From positions 69,904,792 to 69,968,791 of the forward strand of contig CATQJL010000305.1 of assembly GCA_958299035.1 (NCBI GenBank): DNA of 64,000 bases. Direction: 5' to 3'. The notes below the pieces were generated by a model that worked only from the letters and a program-made list of their open reading frames with translations, made no database searches and was not told where the DNA came from. The DNA is from Cylicocyclus nassatus. Taxonomy: Eukaryota > Nematoda > Chromadorea > Rhabditida > Strongylidae. This document shows, in pieces, positions 23,434 through 33,215 of the stretch. Positions within the stretch are counted from its first letter, which is position 1, and each line of letters begins with the position of its first letter. The translations under genes were made by a program, and so were the position numbers.

Positions 23434-24408
23434 TTAGGTAGATCAGAAGGTTCTTTCCGTTTTTTCAACCTGTCATAAAAACACGTGGAACAAAGGCAAG
23501 CGAAAGCTTCAAGCACTATCAGACGCAGTTTTTCTTCCTCTTTCCAACAGTCATGTTTTGAAACCATTTGCTTGGAGTTTCTGATATATCTGCCGAAAAT
23601 TCAAGTCTATGGTTCTTACCATGTTTAGCGTTGACAATTTCTTAACTTTTACATTGTTTTCAAAAGCTTTGGTAGCCTTCAGATAGCGTAAGCAAAGGGC
23701 AGTACAGTAAGGCTTTTATGGCACTTATAGCTGCCTTTCCAAAGTCTTCAAAATTATATTGAAGCTATCAAATTCCACTTTTGGTCATCCCAAAACACAT
23801 AGAACATCGAACGGAGCACAATTAAGTGTCATTCGATGCAGTTTTTCTCCTCTTTCTAATAGGCTTTTTTCCCTCCCAATTTTTGAAGTATCTGGCTATG
23901 AAATTTTCATAGCTCCTGACTTTGGACTTGCCTCATGCTGCACCCGCTGTAAAATGCGAAATTCACTATTTCGAAGAGGCAAACTCTGATGCTCAAACTT
24001 TGCAAGTTTCAAATTCCGAGTATGTGTTAGCGTTTGGAGCTTTTGTTATTTTGCGACTTTGGAAAAATGAAGGCTTTTGGAAAAGTTATCCTAAGATAGT
24101 ACTAAGAAGCTAATTGGATGTGAAAAAAATTGCATTGCACTTTGTTTACGCTAAGCAATTGCTATCAAAGCTTTTCCAAAAGTGAAATGAAGATTTTGAA
24201 AAAATGCCAAAGTTGGACATTGTAAAAACCATGGGCTTAGAATTTCGGCAACTGTAACAAAAACCATTGAAGCAAATGGTCCCAAAAAATGACTGGTGGA
24301 GAGAGTAAGAAAAACTGCATTTAATACTGCATTAAGCATTCGCCTGCCTTTATTCCACGTCTTTTTATGACAGATTGTAAGAACAGAAAGAACTTTTGAC
24401 CGGCCTAA
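23434..24408. mobile_element. Mariner-type TIR element
   Basis: The tips are TTAGGTAGATCAGAAGGTTC and the inverse of TTAGGCCGGTCAAAAGTTC, followed on both arms by CTGTCATAAAAA(C/G)ACGTGGAA. TA flanks both ends (23432-23433, 24409-24410). Inner arms are also inverted. It is 975 bp with no transposase. Confidence 0.8.
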
Positions 24409-24506
24409 TAATTATGAGAAAGCTAATTGGTTGGAAAAACATAAACTGAAAAAACAAAAAAAACTGAAAATTAATCTACAAATTGCGAGACAACTTCATG
24501 TGCGAG

Positions 24507-24740
24507 GTATAACAGTATGCCAAAAAATGTACCAAACGTTTGATCCTTAACAACTCTCTCGTCTGAACAGCTTGCGCAAGTATTGAGGTAGCGCATTGTA
24601 GGAGTGGCTTCAACTTGAATTTGAAATGGAAAATGAATCATGCATTTTTCTTCGATAGTGTAGGATTGCGGTAGGAACTTCGAACATGACAACATCACTG
24701 TCTTCACTGCGAACCAGCTGCTATTCAAAAAAATCCGAAA
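24507..24740. mobile_element. Half copy of TIR family B
   Basis: The blocks CGTTTGATCCTTAACAACTC, GGCTTCAACTTGAATTTG and TGTAGGATTGCGGTAGGAAC follow the left arm of the element at 10614-11293. No second arm is present, and the tip is degraded. Confidence 0.55.
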
Positions 24741-24792
24741 TCTTTAAAAGTACTAATAAAGAAGTTTTTAATTGGCTGATTTTATTAAATAA

Positions 24793-25080
24793 CTAGCTGG
24801 CTTACCCGGCTCCGCCCGGCGCCACATACACTTCGGTAAAAAAAGCCGAAGTTGTATTCCTCAAAAAGAGGAGTACAACTTCGTCTCAAATGGGCCTCAT
24901 CGATTTGGAGGTCCCCACGCAGAGCCCCCACTGTATATTTCATTCAAATTGTTGGTCTTTCTCACACATTAGCAACACATTATTTATAGCTGGCTTACCC
25001 GCCTCCGCCCGGCATCACATACACTTCGGTAAAAAAACGAAGTTATATTCCTCAAGAAGAGAAAACAACTTTGGCTCTTT
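24793..25080 (-). other. Two tandem Helitron 3' termini
   Basis: Two versions of the same end occur in series: one ending CCAGCTA near 24986 (hairpin GCCGGGC-GGAG-GCGGGT, no clean CTRR) and one ending canonically in CTAG at 24793. Both are preceded by GTGTATGTG and an inverted repeat around CCTC...GAGG(AATA). Either read-through of the first end or insertion of one element beside another would explain this. Confidence 0.6.
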
Positions 25081-25084
25081 AATT

Positions 25085-26170
25085 GTGGTTGTTTTCAACA
25101 GAGGCAACCGATGGTTGTCCTCAACAGAGGCAACCGACGGTTGTGCCGAAGGTTGTCCTCAACAGAGGCAACCGAAGGTTGTTCTCAACAGAGGCAACCG
25201 ATGGTTATACCGATGGTTGTCCTCAAGAGAGGCAACTTGTACCGATGGTTGTCCTCAACAGAGGCAACCGACGGTTGTACCGATGGTTGTCCTCAAGAGA
25301 GGCAACCGATGGTTGTACCGATGGTTGTTTAACGGAGGCAACCGATGGTTGTACCGATGGTTGTCCTCAACAGAGGCAACCGATGGTTGTACGATGGTTG
25401 TCCTCCAAGTGAGGCAACCAATGGCTGTCCTCGATAGACATCCGATGGTTGTCCTCCGAGTGAGGCGACTGATGGTTGTCCTCCAAGTGAGGCAACCGAT
25501 GGCTGTCCTCGATAGACATCCGATGGTTGTCCTTCGAGTGAGGCAACCGATGGTTGTCCTCCAAGTGAGGCAACCGATGGCTGTCTTCGATAGAGACAAC
25601 CGATGGTTGTCGTCGATAGAGACAACCCATGGCTGTTCTCAACAGAGGCAACCGATGGTTGTCCTCAACAGAGGCAACCGACGGTTGTACCGATGGTTGT
25701 CCTCAAGAGAGGCAACCGATGGTTGTACCGATGGTTGTTTAACGGAGGCAACCGATGGTTGTACCGATGGTTGTCCTCAACAGAGGCAACCGATGGTTGT
25801 ACGATGGTTGTCCTCCAAGTGAGGCAACCAATGGCTGTCCTCGATAGACATCCGATGGTTGTCCTCCGAGTGAGGCGACTGATGGTTGTCCTCCAAGTGA
25901 GGCAACCGATGGCTGTCCTCGATAGACATCCGATGGTTGTCCTTCGAGTGAGGCAACCGATGGTTGTCCTCCAAGTGAGGCAACCGATGGCTGTCTTCGA
26001 TAGAGACAACCGATGGTTGTCGTCGATAGAGACAACCCATGGCTGTTCTCAACAGAGGCAACCGATGGCTGTTCTCAACAGAGGCAACCGATGATTGGTA
26101 CGATGGTTTTCCTCAACAGAGGCAACCGATGGTTGTACCGATGGTTGTCCTCAACAGAGGCAGCCGATGC
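25085..26170. repeat. 3' hairpin minisatellite with a 410-bp higher-order duplication
   Basis: Units of about 18-33 bp are built on CAACCGATGGTTG and CCTCAACAGAGG. Both parts are inverted repeats, so the array can form serial hairpins. A block is duplicated with a 410-bp offset (for example 25255-25599 and 25665-26009, with identical translated products), indicating very recent duplication. All overlapping ORFs of 73-310 codons are repeat artefacts. The plus-strand Helitron lacks this array at the same place. Confidence 0.9.
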
Positions 26171-26493
26171 CGATAGTCGTCCTTCCGTTTCGTTCCTCAA
26201 GAAGAGGATGTACCGTTTCGTTCCTACCCTCAGACGGTTTGGCTAAACAGGTCCTAGGCTTTCCCCGGAACTCATCAGTAAGGAGGGAAGCTCGACTGGA
26301 TCTGTCCAGCTTCTTGTTTGTCCCACCCACCTGCCCTGACCGCCGCTGGCCTCCGTTTTTTTGGGTTTTCGTTTTGCCATTTTTTTGGGTTTTCGTTTTG
26401 CCATTTTTTGGATTTTGTATTTTCCAATTTTTTTGGATTTTCCAATAGAATGGCATGCAACAAATAAATACTGTACTATGCTACAGCATGCAA

Positions 26494-29400
26494 TTAAGTT
26501 AGCGCCCTGGGATACACTACGTTAGCCGTGCTCCCTTCGGGCGCATATATGTACAGGTTCGCCGGACTCCCGACCCTCGAACACGCCACGTACAGTTGAC
26601 CATGCGAAAAACAGGGAGTTTCCAGGTCTACTCCTACTGTTCGTAGAGACTGTCCTTGCGCTTTGTTGATCGTCATAGCAAGTGCAGGCCTGACCGGAAA
26701 CTGCACTCGCCTGAACTCAAAGGGCATATCGGAGGGGACGAAAGGGATTCGTGGAACATGAACGACTTCGCCTTTGAACTTCCCCGCCAATATGGTCGCT
26801 ACTATGACGTTTGGCATGAGATCCCTGATGCAAAGCCTTGTACCATTGCACATCCTCGGTGGGTTGATGTTACGAAGGAGCATGATTGGCAAACCAACCT
26901 TCAGATCAAGTCTGTGAGGTGGTATCCCATTGGGCTGGAGTGAATTCAAGAACTCAGTGGGGAAGTAAACAGCCTGTTCACGCTGAACCATGGTATCAAA
27001 GGACGTGTACGTTGATACCGGTCCAGGTAGGCTGTTTAAAATCTGAGCATTGATAGAATCCACTTGCTCATTTTTGGGTGCCAGAATTGCTCGCTCGCAA
27101 ATCCAGTCCCCATTGCTGAAGTTGGTGGCAATGTTTGGGAAGACCTTTTCGATCAGTTCTCCCACCGATTGAACCATATTGCAGAAGTCTGGAGGAAAGG
27201 TAATCCAGCCAGAACTTGGTTCAACCGGAATTCTGCCTTCGCCAAGAAGCAACAGCTGTTGCGCAAAGTTTCGGGCAGTCTCATCGCCAAGGAGGTGGAC
27301 TCGCATGTTCGTCGTGAGATTCAGCGATCGAACATGTCTCCAGAGAGGAGAAGCTTTGAGGCAAGCGTTCAGCTCATCTGCTGGAGTCGATCGCGGAACC
27401 ACTGGCAGAGTTTGACGAAAGTCGCCTGCCAGTAACACGACGACCCCACCCATTAGCGTGTTGCTTTCTCGTATGTCCCGTAGTGTGTTGTCAAGGGCTT
27501 CTAGGCACTTCTTATGCGCCATGGTGCATTCGTCCCAAACTATGAGTTTGGCTTCCTGTAGCACCTTGGCTTTCCCTGTGCCCTTGCTTATCCCACACAC
27601 TGGGTGCTCTACATGAGCAATATCCAGAGGAAGCTTGAAGGCTGAATGGGCAGTTCGGCCTCCCTCTAGCAGTGTTGAGGCAATCCCCGAGGATGCCACT
27701 GCTACTGCGATCCCTCCTTGTCTGCGAATCTCGGCAAGTAGGAGATTGATGAGAAACGTTTTCCCTGTTCCACCCGGAGCGTCGAGAAAGAGTAGCCCAC
27801 CTTTGCCACTGGAAATCGTGTCCAGAACAGCACGGTAAACCAACTCTTGATCCTCCGTAAGAAGAGGTCTGTTAGACTCTACAAATGTGGTCAGCTGATC
27901 GGCATCATAGGACCTCTCTCGGAGAACATCGCTCTCGAGTGCCTGGTCATCTCCGCGTACTGGCGACGGCAAGCCGAGGTCTCTGAGAGTTTGACCAGTC
28001 ATCGACACGCACGTATCCTCAAGCAGTATCAACGCTCGGTTGAATATCTGGGGAGAGTAACCGACGTCTATAGAGGGTGCCTCTCTGCGACATTCCCTGA
28101 GTACGTCTTCACTCAGAGCCTCTTTGTACTTCTCCCAGAGTGCTCGAGCATTTGACGGTTGACAGACTGTCAAGATGATGCCGAAGAGACTTCGCAGTTG
28201 AGCAGCGAAACTTGTCGTAGCTGCTTCTGCGAGAGTTCTGTCCCATTGCTGATCATCTTCAAGCAAGCCAAGTCTTTGGCATGCTTCTCTGTAGGTCTCA
28301 CATTCCTCTCCATCGATGGTCCTCAATGCTGCGAATGACGTCGGTCCTCGGATTGTGTGAAGCAACAACCTGAGGTAGAAGCATTCGGCTTGGTTAGGGT
28401 GTACAGTATATACACGCGCTAACACATCCGCAGCACGTATGCCAGGTTGTTCGGGAACTTCGGCTCCTTGCTTCCTTCTGGCCCACTTCTTTGTTGACTT
28501 GTTCCAAGTATAATATCTTGGAACTTCTGAGTACAACAAAGTCCGTGCGAACGGATCATGTTGGCACAGAAGGAAGAATGCCGTCAAAGTTGTTTGAGGT
28601 GGTTGCGCAGCTCTTTCCCGCGCATTATCAGCCGTGAAGTAGACGCGTTGTCCATTCTCTAGATGGACATGTAGATGGGTGACAGGTGGGTAATGTTCGT
28701 GTATCCTGAAACCCAGGATACGCCAAACTGCCTCGTTGCTGCTTATGTACCTGCCCGTTTGATATCGTTCGATCTCATCAAACGGTGCAGTGGCATGCTC
28801 GAGGCCGAATGTTGCCATGTCACTTCCCTTGTTCACATATTTGCAGATGTACTTAATCGACTTCACCGAATTACAGTACTCCACATTAATATGTGCTCGA
28901 AACATTTTCGAGAGCAAGGGAGTGTATGGCACAACCCAGCTGTTGTCCACCACGACGTCTACGGTCTGATGGTCCACCTTCATTTGAATGACGGCGGTGT
29001 GTCCTCCATCATCAGGTTTTCGCCTTCTGTATAGAGGATAGCCATCAGTTCCCGTTTGGGTTTCGCGGATCTGCTGCCGAGGGTACCTTTTGGTGCATTT
29101 GCCGTCCTTCATGCAAGGCGACCTCGGATTTAGTGGTCCGCATGGCCCATGGATCATGTTTTTGAGGACAACATCGAATAGAAGAGGATCCTCTTCTCGA
29201 CTGGGAAGCTCCGCCGAGATGATGCTGTCGATCTGATCTGGGCGTATTTTCTCCTTCAGCCACACTAAGATGTGGGCATGCGGAAGACCGCGTTTCTGCC
29301 ATTCCACGGTGTACATCCAGCAGCGAGTGTCTCCGTAGACGTGGCTCTTCGTTAGCACGTCTATAAGCTTCGTGAGCTTCTGTTTGAAGACTCTCGCCGT

Positions 29401-29523
29401 GATGTCGTGGCGGTCAGAAGGCGCTTCACCAGGGAAGAGCTCTTCCGCAATTTCGGTCCACGCCGGGTTGCACGTGAACGTGATGAACAGATCAGGACGC
29501 CCGTACGCTCTAACGTAGGCCAT
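26494..29523 (-). CDS. Helitron Rep endonuclease and PIF1-like helicase (1009-codon open frame)
   Basis: This is the C-terminal two thirds of the Helitron transposase, a nuclear enzyme that nicks and unwinds DNA for rolling-circle transposition. The Rep core is visible: FITFTCNP at residues 13-20, the HUH motif in LPHAHILVWL (His82 and His84), and the two-tyrosine motif YICKYVNKG (Tyr225, Tyr229). The helicase follows: Walker A GGTGKT (584-589), Walker B IVWDECT (661-667), GDFRQ (700-704), and a C-terminal block with INKAQGQS and YVACSRVGS. It stops at 26494 after a terminus shared with the pseudogene copy. The ATG at 29523 is internal: a 1-bp deletion just upstream cuts it from the rest of the Rep N-terminus. 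Whether it is expressed alone is unknown. Confidence 0.9.
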   Translation of the reverse strand: MAYVRAYGRPDLFITFTCNPAWTEIAEELFPGEAPSDRHDITARVFKQKLTKLIDVLTKSHVYGDTRCWMYTVEWQKRGLPHAHILVWLKEKIRPDQIDSIISAELPSREEDPLLFDVVLKNMIHGPCGPLNPRSPCMKDGKCTKRYPRQQIRETQTGTDGYPLYRRRKPDDGGHTAVIQMKVDHQTVDVVVDNSWVVPYTPLLSKMFRAHINVEYCNSVKSIKYICKYVNKGSDMATFGLEHATAPFDEIERYQTGRYISSNEAVWRILGFRIHEHYPPVTHLHVHLENGQRVYFTADNARERAAQPPQTTLTAFFLLCQHDPFARTLLYSEVPRYYTWNKSTKKWARRKQGAEVPEQPGIRAADVLARVYTVHPNQAECFYLRLLLHTIRGPTSFAALRTIDGEECETYREACQRLGLLEDDQQWDRTLAEAATTSFAAQLRSLFGIILTVCQPSNARALWEKYKEALSEDVLRECRREAPSIDVGYSPQIFNRALILLEDTCVSMTGQTLRDLGLPSPVRGDDQALESDVLRERSYDADQLTTFVESNRPLLTEDQELVYRAVLDTISSGKGGLLFLDAPGGTGKTFLINLLLAEIRRQGGIAVAVASSGIASTLLEGGRTAHSAFKLPLDIAHVEHPVCGISKGTGKAKVLQEAKLIVWDECTMAHKKCLEALDNTLRDIRESNTLMGGVVVLLAGDFRQTLPVVPRSTPADELNACLKASPLWRHVRSLNLTTNMRVHLLGDETARNFAQQLLLLGEGRIPVEPSSGWITFPPDFCNMVQSVGELIEKVFPNIATNFSNGDWICERAILAPKNEQVDSINAQILNSLPGPVSTYTSFDTMVQREQAVYFPTEFLNSLQPNGIPPHRLDLKVGLPIMLLRNINPPRMCNGTRLCIRDLMPNVIVATILAGKFKGEVVHVPRIPFVPSDMPFEFRRVQFPVRPALAMTINKAQGQSLRTVGVDLETPCFSHGQLYVACSRVGSPANLYIYAPEGSTANVVYPRALT

Positions 29524-29900
29524 GCGTCCTGAGTGTACTCGTGCATGTGGCGTGGGCCGCCCGTGAAGGAGGATGGTAGTATGACCATTTGCCCGAGGTC
29601 AGTGACATTTCCATCTCCGGCCACGGCATCCCGCAGGTGGATGTAGTCGTCTGCACGCAGCTTTCGCTGATTGCGTCGAATGAAGAGGAGCCGTTCACTC
29701 TCGATCTTGGCGTACATGTCCACGATGAACTGGTGAAATAGTTGGCGACATTTCACGACGTGGTTGAAGGGCGTGGACCTTATCATCATGCGATGCGCAT
29801 AGAAATCCATAGCCGATACCCTCTTATTGGTAGGGGCACCAGTGCTAGGATTCCTCTGCCATAGTTCGAAGTGATACCCGTCTACCCCATCCCAAAACAT
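29361..29900 (-). CDS. Rep N-terminal segment between TAG and the frameshift
   Basis: This open segment (179 codons from MFWDGVDGYHF) is in the same frame as 29949-31412 and is separated from it only by one TAG codon. Up to about 29525 it matches the plus-strand copy and is typical Helitron N-terminal sequence (residues such as DFYAHRMM and LFHQFIVDMYAK). After the 1-bp deletion it reads out of frame to 29361. It is a fragment of the larger protein, not a separate gene. Confidence 0.7.
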   Translation of the reverse strand: MFWDGVDGYHFELWQRNPSTGAPTNKRVSAMDFYAHRMMIRSTPFNHVVKCRQLFHQFIVDMYAKIESERLLFIRRNQRKLRADDYIHLRDAVAGDGNVTDLGQMVILPSSFTGGPRHMHEYTQDAWPTLERTGVLICSSRSRATRRGPKLRKSSSLVKRLLTATTSRRESSNRSSRSL

Positions 29901-29948
29901 GAGTGGGTACTGCAGGGCATCGTACGACCTATGGGTTTCAGAGATGCG

Positions 29949-31412
29949 CTACAACGTTTCGGAACGTTTTTGGATGATAATGTCACGCCCATCGCTGTCG
30001 TCTTCGCCAACCAAGACCACCGCCATCTCGCTTACAGACGGAGCGTTGAAGCGTCGTTCATGCTGACCAGCAGGCCTCCTGTCAGCACGGATAACGACCT
30101 TATACTCGTCTGTAGGCATTCGATCCAGGTTGGTCTTGAAGTCCTTCACCAGCTCGTTGTGCTGATGCAGCATTCTTTGCAGCTCTAGCACGACGTCCGG
30201 CCTTGTGCCATCGATGATGCCGCAACGTTGATCTGCTTGCAGCTGCTCGTCGCAGACGAAGTACAGCTGCAAGAATTTGGGGCTATCATTGCCATTAGGA
30301 AGCAGGAATCCAACTCTATGATAGACCTGTCCCTGCACCTTGAACGTTGGCATGAAGCCCCGTTCCTCAACGTCTGGCGTAGCAACTGTAGTGCCAAACG
30401 ACGTCATCTGGAAGCACGCATTGTACTTCCTGATGTTCTGCAAGAAATGCCTGGACACAGCACTGGTGCCGGACATGTATGAGCGAAGCGGCTCAGGCGG
30501 CTCACTTAGAGGCGGAAGATCGACCTTGCCGCTGGAGCAGCACATGCCAGGAGGTTCGGCTCTGAACTTCTTGGCTTGACACTTACCACATACGACATCC
30601 ATCCTTCCGATTAGTACCTTCGGATGGGTCGAGTAGTCTACCTGGGCATCGTAGTTTAATGCCGCGAGGTGAAGATCTACTCGCCTGGATGTCTGTCGAG
30701 CGTAGACTTGTCGAGCACGATCACGTTCGAGCCTAACTGAATGCGCTGCACCAGTTTCCGCTCTTCGTGAGGCCTCAGTCCTCATTCGACTGCTGTCGAG
30801 GCGAGACTCGCGCTGTTCAGCCGTCTCCTGAGATCTGGCTTCAGCGTTTCTCGACCGCATGTCTTCGAGTCGAGATTGACGCTCTTCAGCCGTCTCCTGA
30901 GATCTGGCTTCAGCGTTTCTCGACCGCATGTCTTCGAGTCGAGATTGGCGCTGTTCAGCCGTCTCCTGAGATCTGGCTTCAGCGTTTCTCGACCGCATGT
31001 CTTCGAGTCGAGATTGACGCTCTTCAGCCGTCTCCTGAGACCTGGCTTCGGCGTGTCTCGCTCGGTCGTCATCGAGTCGAGATGTGCGCTCTTCAGCCGT
31101 CTCCTGAGACCTGGCTTCAGCGTTTCTCGACCGCATATCTTCGAGTCGAGAACCGCGCTCTTCAGCCGTCTCTTGAGATCTGGCTTCAGCGTTTCTCGAC
31201 CGCATATCTTCGAGTCGAGATGTGCGCTCTTCAGCCGTCTCCTGAAACCTGGCTTCGGCGTGCCTCGCTCGGTCGTCGTCGAGTCGAGATGTGCGCTCTT
31301 CAGCCGTCTCCTGAGACCTGGCTTCAGCGTTTCTCGACCGCATATCTTCGAGTCGAGAACCGCGCTCTTCAGCCGTCTCTTGAGATCTGGCTTCAGCGTT
31401 TCTCGACCGCAT
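29949..31412 (-). CDS. Helitron N-terminal segment with 23-residue charged repeats
   Basis: This 487-codon open segment starts after an in-frame TAA (31449-31451). Its first half is a tandem repeat of 23 residues, with the motif RSRNAEARSQETAEER, rich in Glu and Arg and probably helical. About eleven copies occur over 30790-31610, counting those upstream of the stop. The second half includes a cysteine pair motif, VCGKCQAKKF, and a CCSSGK block, which may be a zinc-binding region, then NGNDSPKFLQLYFVCDEQLQ and LVGEDDSDGRDI. The latter two are Helitron-type N-terminal sequence. It ends at the TAG, after which the frame continues at 29900. The plus-strand relative has one repeat unit only. Confidence 0.75.
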   Translation of the reverse strand: MRSRNAEARSQETAEERGSRLEDMRSRNAEARSQETAEERTSRLDDDRARHAEARFQETAEERTSRLEDMRSRNAEARSQETAEERGSRLEDMRSRNAEARSQETAEERTSRLDDDRARHAEARSQETAEERQSRLEDMRSRNAEARSQETAEQRQSRLEDMRSRNAEARSQETAEERQSRLEDMRSRNAEARSQETAEQRESRLDSSRMRTEASRRAETGAAHSVRLERDRARQVYARQTSRRVDLHLAALNYDAQVDYSTHPKVLIGRMDVVCGKCQAKKFRAEPPGMCCSSGKVDLPPLSEPPEPLRSYMSGTSAVSRHFLQNIRKYNACFQMTSFGTTVATPDVEERGFMPTFKVQGQVYHRVGFLLPNGNDSPKFLQLYFVCDEQLQADQRCGIIDGTRPDVVLELQRMLHQHNELVKDFKTNLDRMPTDEYKVVIRADRRPAGQHERRFNAPSVSEMAVVLVGEDDSDGRDIIIQKRSETL

Positions 31413-31640
31413 ATCTTCGAGTCGAGAAGCACGCTCTTCAGCCGTCTCTTAAGATCTGGCTTCAGCGTTTCTCGACCGCATATCTTCGAGTCGAGAAGCA
31501 CGCTCTTCAGCCGTCTCTCGAGATCTGGCTTCAGCGTTTCTCGACCGCATATCTTCGAGTCGAGAAGCACACTCTTCAGCCGTCTCTCGAGATCTGGCTT
31601 CGGCGTGTCTGACTCGGTCGTCATCGAGTCGAGAGTCACG
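30790..31640 (-). repeat. 69-bp coding minisatellite
   Basis: The 69-bp unit (23 codons) recurs about eleven to twelve times with 85-95 percent identity. Because 69 is a multiple of three, other frames on both strands also stay open, which produces long shadow ORFs (for example plus-strand 30767-31612) that I do not count as genes. Confidence 0.85.
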
Positions 31641-32199
31641 GCTTTCTTGTGTCTCTGAGGCTCTCAGAGCAGCAAGCCGCAGGCGAGTCTGCGAGAGACT
31701 TGCTTCACGCTTCCAGCGTTTGCGTTGCTCTCGCCTCGGCTATTCTGGCACGATTGCCTTCTAGCCGTTCCTGGCGCTGCTCCGAGGTCTCAGCCTCTCG
31801 TTGATCCCTGACCTTTTTGGCCTTGGGATCAACTCTTCCGATGGATGCACGCTTCTTCGGCGGCATCCTGTAAGCTCCTCGGTACCCGAGATATGGGAGC
31901 CTCGGCTTCTCGGTACTCGAGGTAGAGCCGGCTTCTCGATGCTCGAGGTGGAGCCTGTTGGCTTCTCGGTGCTCGAGGTGGAGCCTGTTGGCTTCTCGGT
32001 ACTCGAGGTGGAGCCGTTGGCTTCTCGGTTCTCGAGGAGAAAAGAGCCTTTCGGCTTTGTCGCTTGGTCCTCAGATCCTTGGTCCTTTATCAGGTCCTCA
32101 TGTCCTTAGATCTTCGGTCCTCGCTTAGTACTTAAAGCTCTCGGTGGTTCAGTGGCCGCCGGCTAGCAGAGGTGAGTGACCGACAATGGCGAGATCGGC

Positions 32200-32250
32200 G
32201 GCCTTATATACCCCTCGAAAAGGGGCGGGGCCGGCTGTGATTGGTCACAC
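32200..32250 (-). promoter_or_regulatory. Rep/helicase promoter of the minus-strand Helitron
   Basis: On the minus strand a CCAAT box (32244-32240), a GC box (CCCCGCCCCT, 32230-32221) and TATATAAGG (32210-32202) occur in order, about 340 bp before the ATG at 31866. The boxes and their surroundings are conserved in the other copy at 13900-13950. Confidence 0.65.
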
Positions 32251-32319
32251 CAACTTGGAAGGGGCGGATAGTTTTTGTATGGAAAGCCTATGCTTAACCA
32301 CACGAATTGGACCGCCCAC

Positions 32320-32365
32320 TTTGGACCGCCCCTTGCCCCGCCCCCTTGGAGGGGTTATAAGGCGC
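32320..32365 (+). promoter_or_regulatory. Divergent promoter toward the hairpin array
   Basis: A GC box (GCCCCGCCCCC, about 32335-32345) is followed by GGGGTTATAAGG (TATA-like at 32355-32362). The two opposed TATA boxes are about 145 bp apart. A transcript starting here would run straight through the 30-bp array. The equivalent leftward box pair in the plus-strand copy is at 13785-13850. Confidence 0.5.
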
Positions 32366-32489
32366 CGCGGCTCCAGTCATTTCCGGTGGTTGCCTCGTGC
32401 CGGACGGTTGCCTCACTCGGAGGATAATCGGATGCCTCCTCACTCGAAGGACAACACTCGGTTGCCTCCACTCGGAGGATGCATCACTC

Positions 32490-33215
32490 GGAGGACAACC
32501 ATCCGATGCCTCCAAGGACAACCATCGGATGCCTCCATTCGGAGGAACAACCACTCGGTTGCCTCCATTCGGAGGAACAACCACTCGGTTGTCTCCATTT
32601 GGAGGAACAACCACTCGGTTGTCTCCATTTGGAGGAACAACCACTCGGTTGTCTCCATTTGGAGGAACAACCACTCGGTTGTCTCCATTTGGAGGAACAA
32701 CCACTCGGTTGTCTCCATTTGGAGGAACAACCACTCGGTTGTCTCCATTCGGAGGAACAACCACTCGGTTGTCTCCATTCGAAGGAACAACCACTCGGTT
32801 GTCTCCATTCGGAGGAACAACCACTCGGTTGTCTCCATTCGGAGGAACAACCACTCGGTTGTCTCCATTCGGAGGAACAACCACTCGGTTGTCTCCATTC
32901 GGAGGAACAACCACTCGGTTGTCTCCATTCGGAGGAACAACCACTCGGTTGTCTCCATTCGGAGGAACAACCACTCGGTTGTCTCCATTCGGAGGAACAA
33001 CCACTCGGTTGTCTCCATTCGGAGGAACAACCACTCGGTTGTCTCCATTCGGAGGAACAACCACTCGGTTGTCTCCATTCGGAGGAACAACCACTCGGTT
33101 GTCTCCATTCGGAGGAACAACCACTCGGTTGTCTCCATTCGGAGGAACAACCACTCGGTTGTCTCCATTCGGAGGAACAACCACTCGGTTGCCTCCATTC
33201 GGAGGACAACCGTCG
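32490..33215. repeat. 30-bp hairpin minisatellite, about 22 to 24 copies
   Basis: A nearly perfect 30-bp unit, containing GGAACAACCACTCGGTTGTC and TCCATT(T/C)GGA, repeats in register from about 32530 to 33210. The core CAACC-ACTC-GGTTG and the flank TCC...GGA can form a stem-loop in each unit. Because the period is 30, all six frames are open, giving spurious ORFs of 261-362 codons on both strands. Units differ mainly at one T/C position, with T units clustered at the left and C units at the right, as expected from local unit duplication. Confidence 0.95.

Larger units (their letters stand above)
26494..31866 (-). pseudogene. Helitron Rep/helicase reading frame with four lesions
   Basis: The start is taken at the ATG 31866-31864 (MPPKKRASIGRVDPK), which aligns with the start of the plus-strand copy. 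Comparing the two copies shows four faults here: a 2-bp deletion near 31710, an in-frame TAA at 31449-31451, an in-frame TAG at 29949-29951 and a 1-bp deletion near 29524. Between them the frame is open and the offsets add up exactly. The full frame would be close to 1790 codons, longer than typical Helitron proteins (about 1400-1500) because of the N-terminal repeat expansion. The separate open segments are listed below. Confidence 0.85.

Noticed and set aside
24890..26094. ORFs of 73-310 codons in the 3' hairpin array
   Set aside because: Low-complexity translations of the repeat; the same peptide appears in several frames and in both 410-bp blocks.
30767..31658. ORFs of 260-285 codons overlapping the Helitron N-terminus in other frames
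   Set aside because: Shadows of the 69-bp coding repeat on the other strand and in other frames.
32490..33215. CRISPR-like regular 30-bp repeats
   Set aside because: The units are contiguous, with no unique spacers, and the context is a eukaryotic Helitron.
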